Origin: Rubrivivax sp. | GTDB taxonomy: Bacteria; Pseudomonadota; Gammaproteobacteria; Burkholderiales; Burkholderiaceae_C | NCBI GenBank assembly: GCA_022843905.1 | Contig: JALHMT010000038.1 | Span: 1-50,273 of the forward strand | Direction: 5' to 3' | DNA: 50,273 nt | Shown: positions 8,967 through 16,481 of the stretch, piece by piece | Numbering within the stretch: position 1 is the stretch's first letter | Layout of the letters: each line of letters starts with the position of its first letter | Made by a program: the position numbers and the translations under genes | Notes under the pieces: generated by a model | Told to the model about the DNA's origin: nothing | What the model saw: only the letters and a program-made list of their open reading frames with translations | The model's database searches: none

Positions 8967-9953
8967 TCAAGCCATCATCAGCGGCTTGAGGCGTTCGCCG
9001 CGCACGAAACGCTCGAATTCCGCGGGCAGCTCGGCCAGGTCGAAGCGATGGTCCACCAGGCGGCGGTAGGCGTCGCGGTGCCGGCGGATCAATTCGATGT
9101 TCTCCGCATGCTCTGACTTGGGGAAATAGAAGGATCGCACCAGGAAGAAGTCCTTGCGGCGCACGGCCTTCGTCTCGTGTACCAGCCAGGGCTCGTCGCT
9201 CTCGCCCACCCACAGGACCACGCCGTGCGGGGCCACGATGTGCAGCGCCTGGTCGCGCGCCGCGTGCTGGCCCGAGCACTCGACGACGAGGTCGAAACGC
9301 TGCGTCAGATCACCCACCGGCAGCACGCCCTGCGCACCGAGCTCCCGTGCCAGCTGCTGCCGTGCGGGACGCGGATCGGCCACGGTCACGTTCGTGAAGC
9401 CTGCGTCAAGCAGGGCGAGCAGGCCGCCCAGCCCGACCGGCCCGGCGCCGGTGACCAGCACGCGCGCGGTTGCCGGCGGTGGCAGCAGGCGGTGCACGAG
9501 GCGCAGGCCGTGCGCTGCGGTGCCGGTGGTGTCCAGCAGCAGCGGCGCGAGGTCGTCGTCGATGTCGTCGGGCACCGGCAGCAGGCACTGCTGGGGCACG
9601 GCCACGAACTCCGCATAGCCGCCGTCGCGGTTCCAGCCCATCAGGGTCGATTCGGTCTCGCAGCACTGCGTGAAGCCCGCCAGGCAGGCGCTGCAGCGTC
9701 CGCAATGCACGGGGATGTAGACCACGCTGCGCTGGCCGTGCAGCGCATGGCCGGGCTGCTGCACCACGCCGAAGATCTCGTGCCCCGGTACCTGTGCTGC
9801 ACCCTTGCGCCAGAGCTTGATGTCGCTGCCGCACAGCGCGGTGCGGCGGATCTGCAGCAGCACTTCGCCGGCAGCCGGCACGGGCATCGCGCGCTCGACG
9901 ACGGCGGCGTGGCCCTCACCGCTGAACTGCAGCGCCCGCATCGCCGCGCTCAA
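8967..9953 (-). CDS. Zinc-type alcohol dehydrogenase (MDR), last gene of hps-like operon
   Basis: This 328-residue medium-chain dehydrogenase/reductase has catalytic zinc residues in ALCGSDIK and PGHEIFG, a four-cysteine structural zinc lobe (CGRCSACLAGFTQCC) and a nucleotide-binding motif VTGAGPVGLGG. It would oxidise a secondary alcohol with NAD+. Its ATG overlaps the stop of the preceding dehydrogenase by 4 bases (ATGA), so it is translationally coupled. In described DHPS clusters one or two 2-dehydrogenases (HpsO/HpsP) interconvert DHPS enantiomers. This may be one of them, or it may act on a different polyol. It is clearly diverged from the neighbouring MDR protein rather than a recent duplicate. 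Confidence 0.85.
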   Translation of the reverse strand: MSAAMRALQFSGEGHAAVVERAMPVPAAGEVLLQIRRTALCGSDIKLWRKGAAQVPGHEIFGVVQQPGHALHGQRSVVYIPVHCGRCSACLAGFTQCCETESTLMGWNRDGGYAEFVAVPQQCLLPVPDDIDDDLAPLLLDTTGTAAHGLRLVHRLLPPPATARVLVTGAGPVGLGGLLALLDAGFTNVTVADPRPARQQLARELGAQGVLPVGDLTQRFDLVVECSGQHAARDQALHIVAPHGVVLWVGESDEPWLVHETKAVRRKDFFLVRSFYFPKSEHAENIELIRRHRDAYRRLVDHRFDLAELPAEFERFVRGERLKPLMMA

Positions 9954-10954
9954 TGCGGCTGCAGGACGACCTTGGCCGCAGCGGTGCGGCCGGCGTGGAG
10001 GTCGGCGAAGGCCTCGGGACCTTCCGAGAGCGGCCGCGTCTGCACCCAGCTCAGGTCACCGAAGGCGCCGCGCGCCAGCGCTGCGACGGTGGCGCGCAGG
10101 TCGGCCTGGCTGTAGGTGTAGGTGCCCAGCAGCGTGATCTCGGCCAGCGTGAGCTTGCGCATGTCGATCTCGCTGGCCCAGTCCTGCAGGCCGATGTGCA
10201 TGACCACGCCGCCCGGCTTGACGGCGGCCAGCGCGGTCTGCCGCGTGGCCACGCTGCCCACGGCGTCGATGACGTACTCGAAGCCGTTCTCGCCAGGGCC
10301 ACCGGCGCGCGGGTCGTAGGTGGCGCAGCGCGCGTGGGTTTCCAGGGACGTGCGGCGCAGCGGGTTGACCTCGGCCACCGTCAGGTCGTCCACGCCGTAG
10401 TGGCGCAGCAGCAGCGCCGCCAGCATGCCGATGGCGCCGCCGCCCAGCACGAGCACGCGGCACTCGGGCAAGGGGCGCACCAGCGATCGCATCGACAGGT
10501 TGATGGCATGCAGCGCCGTGGCGGCCGGCTCGGTGAGGGCCGCGGCCACTGTGGCGAGCGTGTCGGGCAGGGCGATGAGGCACTGCGCCGGGATGCTCAT
10601 CTGCTGGGCGAAGGCGCCGGGGCGCGTCATGCCGACCATGGTGCGCTGGCTGCACAGGTTGTCGCGGCCCTGCAGGCAGTAGTCGCAGCGGCCGCAGGTG
10701 ATCAGCGGGTTGCCGGTGACGCGCTGGCCGGCCAGCCAGCCGGGTGCGGCCGACTGCATCACCGTGGCCGCGAACTCGTGGCCCAGCACCAGGCCGGGCT
10801 TGCGGCGCGGGTCGTGGCCGTGATAGGCGTGCATGTCCGAGCCGCAGATACCCGCGGCGTCGATGCGCAGCACCACCTCGCCGGCCTCCAGCGTGGGGTC
10901 GGGGCGCTCGTGCAGCTGCACTTCGTTGGGTTGGGTGTAGACGAGTGCTTTCAT
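9950..10954 (-). CDS. Zinc-type alcohol dehydrogenase (MDR), HpsP-like candidate
   Basis: This 334-residue zinc MDR dehydrogenase carries GICGSDMHAYHG and LGHEFAA for the catalytic zinc, the four-cysteine structural site CGRCDYCLQGRDNLC and a Rossmann motif VLGGGAIGM. It resembles sorbitol/threonine dehydrogenase-type enzymes acting on vicinal diols. In the hps context it is a candidate 2-dehydrogenase of DHPS, working with the SDR upstream to convert (S)-DHPS into the (R) form via the 2-oxo compound. It lies 25 bases downstream of the SDR and overlaps the following dehydrogenase by 4 bases. The substrate assignment rests on gene order only. Confidence 0.85.
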   Translation of the reverse strand: MKALVYTQPNEVQLHERPDPTLEAGEVVLRIDAAGICGSDMHAYHGHDPRRKPGLVLGHEFAATVMQSAAPGWLAGQRVTGNPLITCGRCDYCLQGRDNLCSQRTMVGMTRPGAFAQQMSIPAQCLIALPDTLATVAAALTEPAATALHAINLSMRSLVRPLPECRVLVLGGGAIGMLAALLLRHYGVDDLTVAEVNPLRRTSLETHARCATYDPRAGGPGENGFEYVIDAVGSVATRQTALAAVKPGGVVMHIGLQDWASEIDMRKLTLAEITLLGTYTYSQADLRATVAALARGAFGDLSWVQTRPLSEGPEAFADLHAGRTAAAKVVLQPH

Positions 10955-10979
10955 CGTGCGGGCCTTTGGAACGAGGAGC

Positions 10980-11753
10980 TCATTGCGCTGTGTAGCCGCC
11001 GTCGACCATCAGCGTCTGGCCGGTGATGTAGGCGCTGGCCGAGCTGGCGAGGAACACCGTCGCGCCGTGCAGGTCGGCGAGTTCGCCGTTGCGGCCGATG
11101 GCGGTGCGTGAGGCATGCATCGCCGAGAGCTGCGGATCGGCGAAGACAGGCGCGGTCAGGTCGGTGGGGAAAAAGCCGGGGCCGATGGCATTGCAGGTGA
11201 CGCCGCGGCCGGACCAGGCCTGCGCGATGGCGCGCGTGAGCTGCACCACGCCCCCCTTGCCGGCGCCGTACGGCGCGCCGTTGGCGAAGGCGCGCGTGGA
11301 CTGCAGCGAGGCGATGTTGATGATGCGGCCCCAGCCGCGCTCGGCCATGCCGGGTGCCAGTGCCTGGGTCAGGAAGAAGGGTGCGCCGAGGTGCAGTGCG
11401 ATCTGCTGGTCCCACCCTTCGGGCGTGACATCGCCGAAGGGCTGGCGCAGGTTGATGCCGGCGGCGTTGACCAGGATGTCGACCGGGCCGGCCCGTTGCA
11501 GGATGGCGGCTCCGGCGACCGGCAGGGCGGCGGTGGCGCCCAGGTCTGCCGCCAGCGTGTCGACGACGATGCCTTCGCTGCGCAGGCGTGCCGCTGCCGT
11601 CGCCAGTGCCTCTTCTCGGCGTGCCACCAGCAGCACCGCGGCACCGGCCCGGCCCAGCGCCGTGGCCATGGCTTCGCCGATGCCGGCGTTGCCGCCGGTC
11701 ACCACGGCACGTCGGCCGGCCAGCGAATACAGCTGGTCGAGAAAGGATGGCAT
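10980..11753 (-). CDS. Short-chain dehydrogenase/reductase, HpsO-like candidate
   Basis: This is a classical SDR of 257 residues with NAD(P) motif TGGNAGIGEA (residues about 19-28), NAAG at the expected position, a catalytic Ser in IASLQS, and the YGAGKGG version of the YxxxK motif (Tyr and Lys kept). It also has the PGFFPTDLT loop and a C-terminal GQTLMVDGGY. It resembles gluconate 5-dehydrogenase-type SDRs. It starts 2 bases after the HisD-family stop, so the two are co-translated. In DHPS clusters an SDR partners a second dehydrogenase to epimerise DHPS before HpsN acts; that is the proposed role. A sugar-acid 5-dehydrogenase would be the alternative. Confidence 0.87.
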   Translation of the reverse strand: MPSFLDQLYSLAGRRAVVTGGNAGIGEAMATALGRAGAAVLLVARREEALATAAARLRSEGIVVDTLAADLGATAALPVAGAAILQRAGPVDILVNAAGINLRQPFGDVTPEGWDQQIALHLGAPFFLTQALAPGMAERGWGRIINIASLQSTRAFANGAPYGAGKGGVVQLTRAIAQAWSGRGVTCNAIGPGFFPTDLTAPVFADPQLSAMHASRTAIGRNGELADLHGATVFLASSASAYITGQTLMVDGGYTAQ

Positions 11754-11755
11754 GG

Positions 11756-13069
11756 TCAGACCTTGACTCCTTCACCCAGGTCGAAGCGCTGATCAGGGAA
11801 GTACTTGGCCAGCCGGTCGTCGGCGGTGCGGGCATGGCCTTCCATGCCCTCGATGCGCGAGATGCGCGCGGTGACCTCGCCGATGTCGCGCGCCGCCTCG
11901 CGCGTCATGCGCTGCCAGGTCAGCGTCTTCATGAACTTGTGCACCGACAGGCCGCCCGAGTAGCGTGAGGCGCCCTTGGTGGGCAATACGTGGTTGGGGC
12001 CGCTGGCCTTGTCGCCGTAGGCCACGGTCGTCTCTTCACCGAGGAACAGCGAGCCGTAGTTGGTGAGCGTGGCGAGCCACCATTCGAGGTCGCGCGCGTG
12101 CACTTCCAGGTGCTCGCTGCCGTAGCGGTCTGACACTGCGGCAACTTCTTCGCGCGTGTCGCAGACGATCACTTCGCCATAGTCGCGCCAGGCACAGCCG
12201 GCGGCGTCGCGCGCGGTGGGCGGCAGCGCGTCGATCAGCGGTTGCATGCGGCGCATCACGTCCTCGGCCAGCGCGCGCGAGGTGGTGAACAGCCAGGCCG
12301 GCGACTCGTGGCCGTGTTCGGCCTGGCCGACGAGGTCGCTGGCGACGATGGCGGGGTCGGCCGAGTCGTCGGCGATCACCGCCACTTCCGAAGGTCCGGC
12401 GAAGACGTCGATGCCGACCTTGCCGAACAGCGTGCGCTTGGCCTCGGCCACGAACTTGTTGCCCGGTCCCACCACCACGTCGGCCGGCTGGCCGGTGAAC
12501 AGGCCGTTGGCCAGGGTGGCGATGGCCTGCACGCCGCCCAGGGTCATGATGATGTCGGCGCCGGCGGCCTTGAAGGCGTAGAGGACGTAGGGGTGCATGC
12601 CGCCGCCACGGAAGGGCGACGAGCAGGCGATGATGGTCTTCACGCCCGCGGCCTTGGCGGTGGCCACTGTCATGTAGGCCGAGGCGATGTGCGCGTAGCG
12701 ACCGGCCGGTGCGTAACAGCCCACGACGTTGACGGGGATCACGCGCTGGCCGGCGGTCACACCGGCGTGCAGCGTGGTGGAGAACTCCTGCATCGAGTGG
12801 CGCTGCGCGGTGGCGAAGTCGAAGACCTGGCGGGCTGCGAAGTCGATGTCGCGCCTGACCTGGTCGGGCACGTCCTTCAGCGCAGCGTCGATGGCGGCGG
12901 GCGACATCACGATGTCGCCTTCCCACTTGTCGAGCTGTCGCGCGTAGTCGCGCACGGCCTGTTCCCCGCCGGCGTCGATGGCGGTCAGCATCTGGGTGAC
13001 CACCTTCTGCGCCGAGGCGGTTTCGGATTCGGGGGTCTTGGCGGCCTTCTTCAGGTAGGTGATGCTCAT
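11756..13069 (-). CDS. hpsN: HisD-family dehydrogenase, probable sulfopropanediol 3-dehydrogenase
   Basis: This 437-residue member of the histidinol dehydrogenase family is a four-electron alcohol-to-acid oxidase using NAD+. HpsN oxidises (R)-DHPS through sulfolactaldehyde to (R)-sulfolactate. Family catalytic and zinc residues are visible: Gln and His in DLVGQAEHGHES, the Glu-His pair in GSEHLEVHARD, Asp in YGDKASGPNHVLPT, and the C-terminal His in EGMEGHARTADD. Histidine synthesis is unlikely because no his gene adjoins it. It sits 10 bases after a TRAP permease and 2 bases before an SDR, the order described for hps clusters. The ATG at 13069 was chosen over an upstream in-frame ATG at 13168 that would run into the permease gene. 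Suy and slc genes 13 kb away would consume its product. A HisD homologue for another diol remains possible. Confidence 0.8.
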   Translation of the reverse strand: MSITYLKKAAKTPESETASAQKVVTQMLTAIDAGGEQAVRDYARQLDKWEGDIVMSPAAIDAALKDVPDQVRRDIDFAARQVFDFATAQRHSMQEFSTTLHAGVTAGQRVIPVNVVGCYAPAGRYAHIASAYMTVATAKAAGVKTIIACSSPFRGGGMHPYVLYAFKAAGADIIMTLGGVQAIATLANGLFTGQPADVVVGPGNKFVAEAKRTLFGKVGIDVFAGPSEVAVIADDSADPAIVASDLVGQAEHGHESPAWLFTTSRALAEDVMRRMQPLIDALPPTARDAAGCAWRDYGEVIVCDTREEVAAVSDRYGSEHLEVHARDLEWWLATLTNYGSLFLGEETTVAYGDKASGPNHVLPTKGASRYSGGLSVHKFMKTLTWQRMTREAARDIGEVTARISRIEGMEGHARTADDRLAKYFPDQRFDLGEGVKV

Positions 13070-13079
13070 GGTGCGGCTT

Positions 13080-14354
13080 TCAGCGAGGCAGTGCGAACAA
13101 GGAAATTTCGGGCACGAAACCGATGAGGGCCGAGACACCCACCATGACCACTGCGAAGGGCAGGGCATGGACGGCGATGAGGGCCACCGGCGTTCTCGTC
13201 AATCCTGACATGACGAAGAGGTTCAGGCCGAAGGGCGGCGTGATGAAGCCCAGGCCCAGCGTGGTGATCATGAAGACGCAGAAGTGCACCTGGTGCATGT
13301 CGACCGCCTGCGCCAGCGGCCACAGCAGCGGCCCCAGCACGACGATGTTGGGTCCCGTTTCCATGAACATGCCCGAGATGACCCAGATGGCCAGGAAGAG
13401 CAGGATGATGGTGGTGCGGTCGGTGCCGAAGGCCATCACGAAGGCGACGAACTTCTGCGGCACGTCGAGCACCGTGAGGGCCTGCGAGAACAGCAGCGCC
13501 ACGGCGATGATGGGCAGCACCACGCCGCACACGCGTGCCGAGGTGCCCAGCATGGCCGGGAAGTCGGCCAGCGTCAGGCGCCCCTGCAGCAGGCCCGTGA
13601 TGACCGCCACCGCCACCGCCACCGCGGCGGACTCCGTCGGGGTGAAGATGCCCGAGTAGATGCCGCCCAGGATGATCAGCGGGATCGACAGCGCGAAACG
13701 GGCTTCCCAGCCGGCGCGCAGCCAGCGACCGAAGTCAAAGCTGCCGGTCGACCTCTCGTAGCCCTTGATGCGGTTGATGACGGCGTTGGTGAGCATCACC
13801 GAGACCAGCACGATGACGCCCGGCACGAAGGCGGCCAGGAACAGCGTGGAAGACGACACCCCCAGCACCAGCCCGATGATGATGTAGGCGATGGACGGCG
13901 GGATCAGGATGCCGGTGCAGGCCCCCGAGGCCACCAGCGCGCAGGCATAGGGCTTGGGGTAGCCCTTGGCGACCAGGCGGTCCATCGTCAGGCGACCGAC
14001 CGCGGCGGCGTCGGCGGCGTCGCTGCCCGAGATGCAGGCGAACAGACCGCAGCCCATCACGGTGGAGGTGCCGAAGCCCGCCCGCATCGAGCCGAAGGTG
14101 GCCTCGGCGAAGTTCAGCAGCTTCTCGCCCAGGCCGGTGCGCACCATGGCATCGCCGGTGAGCACGAACAGGGGGATGGCGATGAGCGCGAACGAGTCCA
14201 CGCCTTCGAAGAGGGCTTCTCCGATCAGCGTCAGCGGCAGCACGTTGGTGGTGGCCAGCATGGCCACCGTGCCCAGGCCCATGCTGACCCAGAAGGGCAC
14301 GCCCACCAGCAGCAGGGCGACCAGGCCCAGGATCGACAACACGACAGGCGACAA
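13080..14354 (-). CDS. TRAP transporter large permease (DctM)
   Basis: This is the 424-residue large membrane subunit of a tripartite ATP-independent periplasmic transporter, with about 11-12 hydrophobic helices. DctM landmarks include GEALFEGVDSFALIAIPLFVL, CISGSDAADAAAVG, GACTGILIPPSIAYIIIG and FGLNLFVMSG near the C-terminus. It uses the Na+ gradient to import the solute delivered by DctP. It follows the DctQ gene by 9 bases and precedes the HisD-family gene by 10 bases, so uptake and oxidation are one operon. In the hps model it corresponds to one of the HpsKLM components that import DHPS. Confidence 0.95.
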   Translation of the reverse strand: MSPVVLSILGLVALLLVGVPFWVSMGLGTVAMLATTNVLPLTLIGEALFEGVDSFALIAIPLFVLTGDAMVRTGLGEKLLNFAEATFGSMRAGFGTSTVMGCGLFACISGSDAADAAAVGRLTMDRLVAKGYPKPYACALVASGACTGILIPPSIAYIIIGLVLGVSSSTLFLAAFVPGVIVLVSVMLTNAVINRIKGYERSTGSFDFGRWLRAGWEARFALSIPLIILGGIYSGIFTPTESAAVAVAVAVITGLLQGRLTLADFPAMLGTSARVCGVVLPIIAVALLFSQALTVLDVPQKFVAFVMAFGTDRTTIILLFLAIWVISGMFMETGPNIVVLGPLLWPLAQAVDMHQVHFCVFMITTLGLGFITPPFGLNLFVMSGLTRTPVALIAVHALPFAVVMVGVSALIGFVPEISLFALPR

Positions 14355-14363
14355 GGCGATTCC

Positions 14364-14882
14364 CTATTCGTCGAACATGGCCTTGCCGACATAGGTGGCG
14401 CGGCCGGCCTTCAGGTCGCGCCAGTCGCGCAGGATGTTCTGCACGCTGCGCAGCAGGATGAGCGAGAAGCCGATGGGCACGGCCGCCTCGAACCACAGCT
14501 TGTTGACCCGCAGCACCGGCGTGGTGGCGCCGAACTGCAGCAACTGGCGGATGGTGTGCGTGCTCCAGTACAGCGCGATGAGCGCGAACAGGATCGTCGC
14601 GACCTCGGCGAAGATGTAGAGCGCCGTCTTCGTTCGAGGGCCCACGCGCCCGATGATGATGTCGAAGCGGATATGGGCCCGCTCTCGCACCGCATAGGCC
14701 GCGCCGATCCAGCCCAGGTAGATGAAGGCGTAGCGCGCCGCCTCTTCGCCCCAGGCCGAGCTGTAGTTCAGCACGAAGCGGCGCACCACCTCCTGCACGA
14801 TGACCAGGCAGCAGAAGCTGTAGAAGACCAGCATCGCCCAGCGCTCCGCGTCCTGGTCGAGCGCCCGCAGGATCTGTTTCAT
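14364..14882 (-). CDS. TRAP transporter small permease (DctQ)
   Basis: This 172-residue small TRAP membrane subunit has four predicted helices and the family pattern SSAWGEEAARYAFIYLGWIGAAY, given by position around residues 40-62. It forms the permease complex with DctM. The ATG at 14882 lies 41 bases after the DctP stop. Nothing in it is unusual in length or composition. Confidence 0.93.
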   Translation of the reverse strand: MKQILRALDQDAERWAMLVFYSFCCLVIVQEVVRRFVLNYSSAWGEEAARYAFIYLGWIGAAYAVRERAHIRFDIIIGRVGPRTKTALYIFAEVATILFALIALYWSTHTIRQLLQFGATTPVLRVNKLWFEAAVPIGFSLILLRSVQNILRDWRDLKAGRATYVGKAMFDE

Positions 14883-14923
14883 GGATCTGGGATCGTGGGT
14901 CGGGGGCGGTGCCGGTCAGCAGC

Positions 14924-16090
14924 TCACAGCTTGAAGTCGGGCACCGTGATCGGGCCCTTGGTGTTGGCGGCCTTCTTGAAGTTGTCGAAGGCGGCCATCG
15001 ACCCGGCGAACTGCATCTTGAATTCGTCGTACTCCTTGCGCTGCTCGCCGCAGGTGTCCATCCACTGCTTCATCTCGGCGTCGGTCGGGTTGTAGAAGGC
15101 GCAACCGCCCTCCCGCAGGATGCGCATGCTCTCGGCGCGGGCCTTCTCGATCTGGGCGAAGGTCTCGACCTGGGTCTGCTCGTTGGCGGCATCGAAGGCC
15201 TTGCGCAGGTCTTCCGGCAGCTGCTGGTACCAGGCGGCATTGGCGGCAAACATCTGGGCGTCGGGCACCGAGCGGATGTAGGAGATGTTGCTGAGCAGGT
15301 CGTGGAAGCCGAAGGTGGCCAGGGCCGAGATGGCCGGATCCAGACCGTCGGCCACACCCTGCTTGATGGCCGTGGCCGTCTCGCCCCAGGGCACGACGGT
15401 GGGGTTGGCACCGGCCAGACGGTAGAAGGTCTGCAGCAGCCGCGAAGGCGGCACGCGCATCTTCATGCCCTGCATGTCGGACGGTGTCTTCACGACCTTG
15501 AAGCCCTTGCGGCTGGCGATGGTGCGTGGGTCGACCGTGAAGTAGAACAGCGGCTTGTAGCCCTTGGCCATGACCTTGGGCGTGATCTCGTCGTTCCAGG
15601 TCTTGCTGGTGACGAGGTTGGCAAAGCGCTGGTTGTCGCCGCACCAGTAGGGGATGTTGATGAGGTCGACGACCGGCGTGTAGGGCGAGAAGTTCGACAG
15701 CGACACCGCGCCGCCCTGCACCGTGCCGGCCTGGATCTTCTGCGCCAGCGCGGCGCCGATGCCGAGCTGCCCGGCGGGGTGCAACTTGGTGTAGATGGCC
15801 CCCTTGGACTGCGTCTCGACGTTGTCCTTGTACTTGGCCTGCATGATCGGGTACTTCACGAAGTCCTCGATCTTGTACTCGGTGGCAAAGAGCATCGTCA
15901 CCTTGGCCGCCTTCTGCTTGCGCTCCTCGTCGGCGGCGGTCTGCGCCATCGATCGACCGTCGAAGAGGTAGCCGCCGGCCAGGCCCATCACGGCTGCGGT
16001 GTAGCCATAGCGTCGTGCGGCGAAGAGGAACTGGCGGCGTTCCTGCTGCCGGGCTTCGAGGTGTTCGATGAGGGACTTCGGTGCGGTCAT
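14924..16090 (-). CDS. TRAP transporter solute-binding protein (DctP)
   Basis: This 388-residue periplasmic binding protein of the DctP family would capture the substrate, DHPS in the hps model. The N-terminus has a long n-region with an RRQFLF element and then a hydrophobic stretch (YGYTAAVMGLAGGYLF), which looks like a Tat signal rather than a plain Sec one. Family features include HPAGQLG, TPSDMQGMKMRVPPSR with the conserved carboxylate-binding Arg, and the long C-terminal helices. Its ATG overlaps the stop of the small upstream membrane gene by 4 bases (ATGA), supporting translation of that small gene. Confidence 0.92.
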   Translation of the reverse strand: MTAPKSLIEHLEARQQERRQFLFAARRYGYTAAVMGLAGGYLFDGRSMAQTAADEERKQKAAKVTMLFATEYKIEDFVKYPIMQAKYKDNVETQSKGAIYTKLHPAGQLGIGAALAQKIQAGTVQGGAVSLSNFSPYTPVVDLINIPYWCGDNQRFANLVTSKTWNDEITPKVMAKGYKPLFYFTVDPRTIASRKGFKVVKTPSDMQGMKMRVPPSRLLQTFYRLAGANPTVVPWGETATAIKQGVADGLDPAISALATFGFHDLLSNISYIRSVPDAQMFAANAAWYQQLPEDLRKAFDAANEQTQVETFAQIEKARAESMRILREGGCAFYNPTDAEMKQWMDTCGEQRKEYDEFKMQFAGSMAAFDNFKKAANTKGPITVPDFKL

Positions 16091-16335
16091 GGTGTCTCCG
16101 GTCTTTGTGGTGGTACGCGTGAATCGGCTTCGGCGCGGCGCATCGATTCGTCGGCAAACAGTCCGACGGCAAAGGCCACGACGCAGGCCAGCACCAGCAG
16201 GAACTCACCCAGGTCGCCCAGCGGCCCGCCCATCGTCAGGTTGCGGACCTTCTGCACCAGGACGTAGACCACGTAGGCCGCGCCCAGCAGGGCACTGAGG
16301 CGGTAGGACCAGCGGCGGAGGCTCAGGGCAGTCAA
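16087..16335 (-). CDS. Small two-helix membrane protein at head of TRAP operon (TTG start)
   Basis: This is a protein of about 82 residues with two hydrophobic segments (SALLGAAYVVYVLV and LLVLACVVAFAVGLF) and a charged tail. I do not recognise the family. It is probably an accessory inner-membrane protein of the transporter. The reading frame extends up to ATG codons at 16368 and 16410, but the first would lie in the proposed -10 box and both would place the LacI operator inside the gene. A TTG at 16335 preceded by AGGA with a 9-base spacing fits better. The 4-base ATGA overlap with dctP shows that the gene is real and coupled. Confidence 0.7.
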   Translation of the reverse strand: MTALSLRRWSYRLSALLGAAYVVYVLVQKVRNLTMGGPLGDLGEFLLVLACVVAFAVGLFADESMRRAEADSRVPPQRPETP

Positions 16336-16344
16336 GGCGGAGGT

Positions 16345-16392
16345 TCCTGTAAGCGCTTGCAGGATCATCCCCACGACTGCTTGGGTCGTCAA
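16345..16392 (-). promoter_or_regulatory. Promoter, LacI-family operator and RBS of the TRAP/hps-like operon
   Basis: Reading the minus strand: a -35 box TTGACG (16392-16387), a 17-base spacer, a -10 box GATGAT (16369-16364), then the near-perfect palindrome CTGTAAGCGCTTGCAG (16347-16362 on the plus strand). Its core fits the LacI-family consensus TGNAANCGNTTNCA. An AGGA at 16348-16345 leads to the TTG start. The operator covers the likely transcription start, as for simple repression by the divergent LacI-family regulator. Confidence 0.65.
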
Positions 16393-16463
16393 GGCGGTGA
16401 TGGGCCTCAATCCATGGTGATTTCCCTATGCGGCAGTGCAGCAGAGCACCCCCTCTGGGATAC

Positions 16464-16479
16464 TTGCAATGGCTTGCAA
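16464..16479. promoter_or_regulatory. Paired TTGCAA sites before the LacI-family gene
   Basis: Two copies of the self-complementary hexamer TTGCAA, spaced by TGGC, end 2 bases before the regulator ATG at 16482. They resemble half-sites of the operator at 16348-16361 and could give autoregulation. A weak -10-like GATACT lies at 16459-16464. No Shine-Dalgarno precedes the ATG. Confidence 0.4.
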
Positions 16480-16481
16480 TC

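Noticed and set aside
11756..13069. Histidinol dehydrogenase of histidine biosynthesis
   Set aside because: There is no other his gene nearby, and the gene is coupled to a TRAP transporter and alcohol dehydrogenases as in hps clusters.
13284..15095. A 603-codon plus-strand frame opposite the TRAP permease genes
   Set aside because: It is antisense to clearly recognisable DctM, DctQ and DctP coding sequence and has shadow-type composition.
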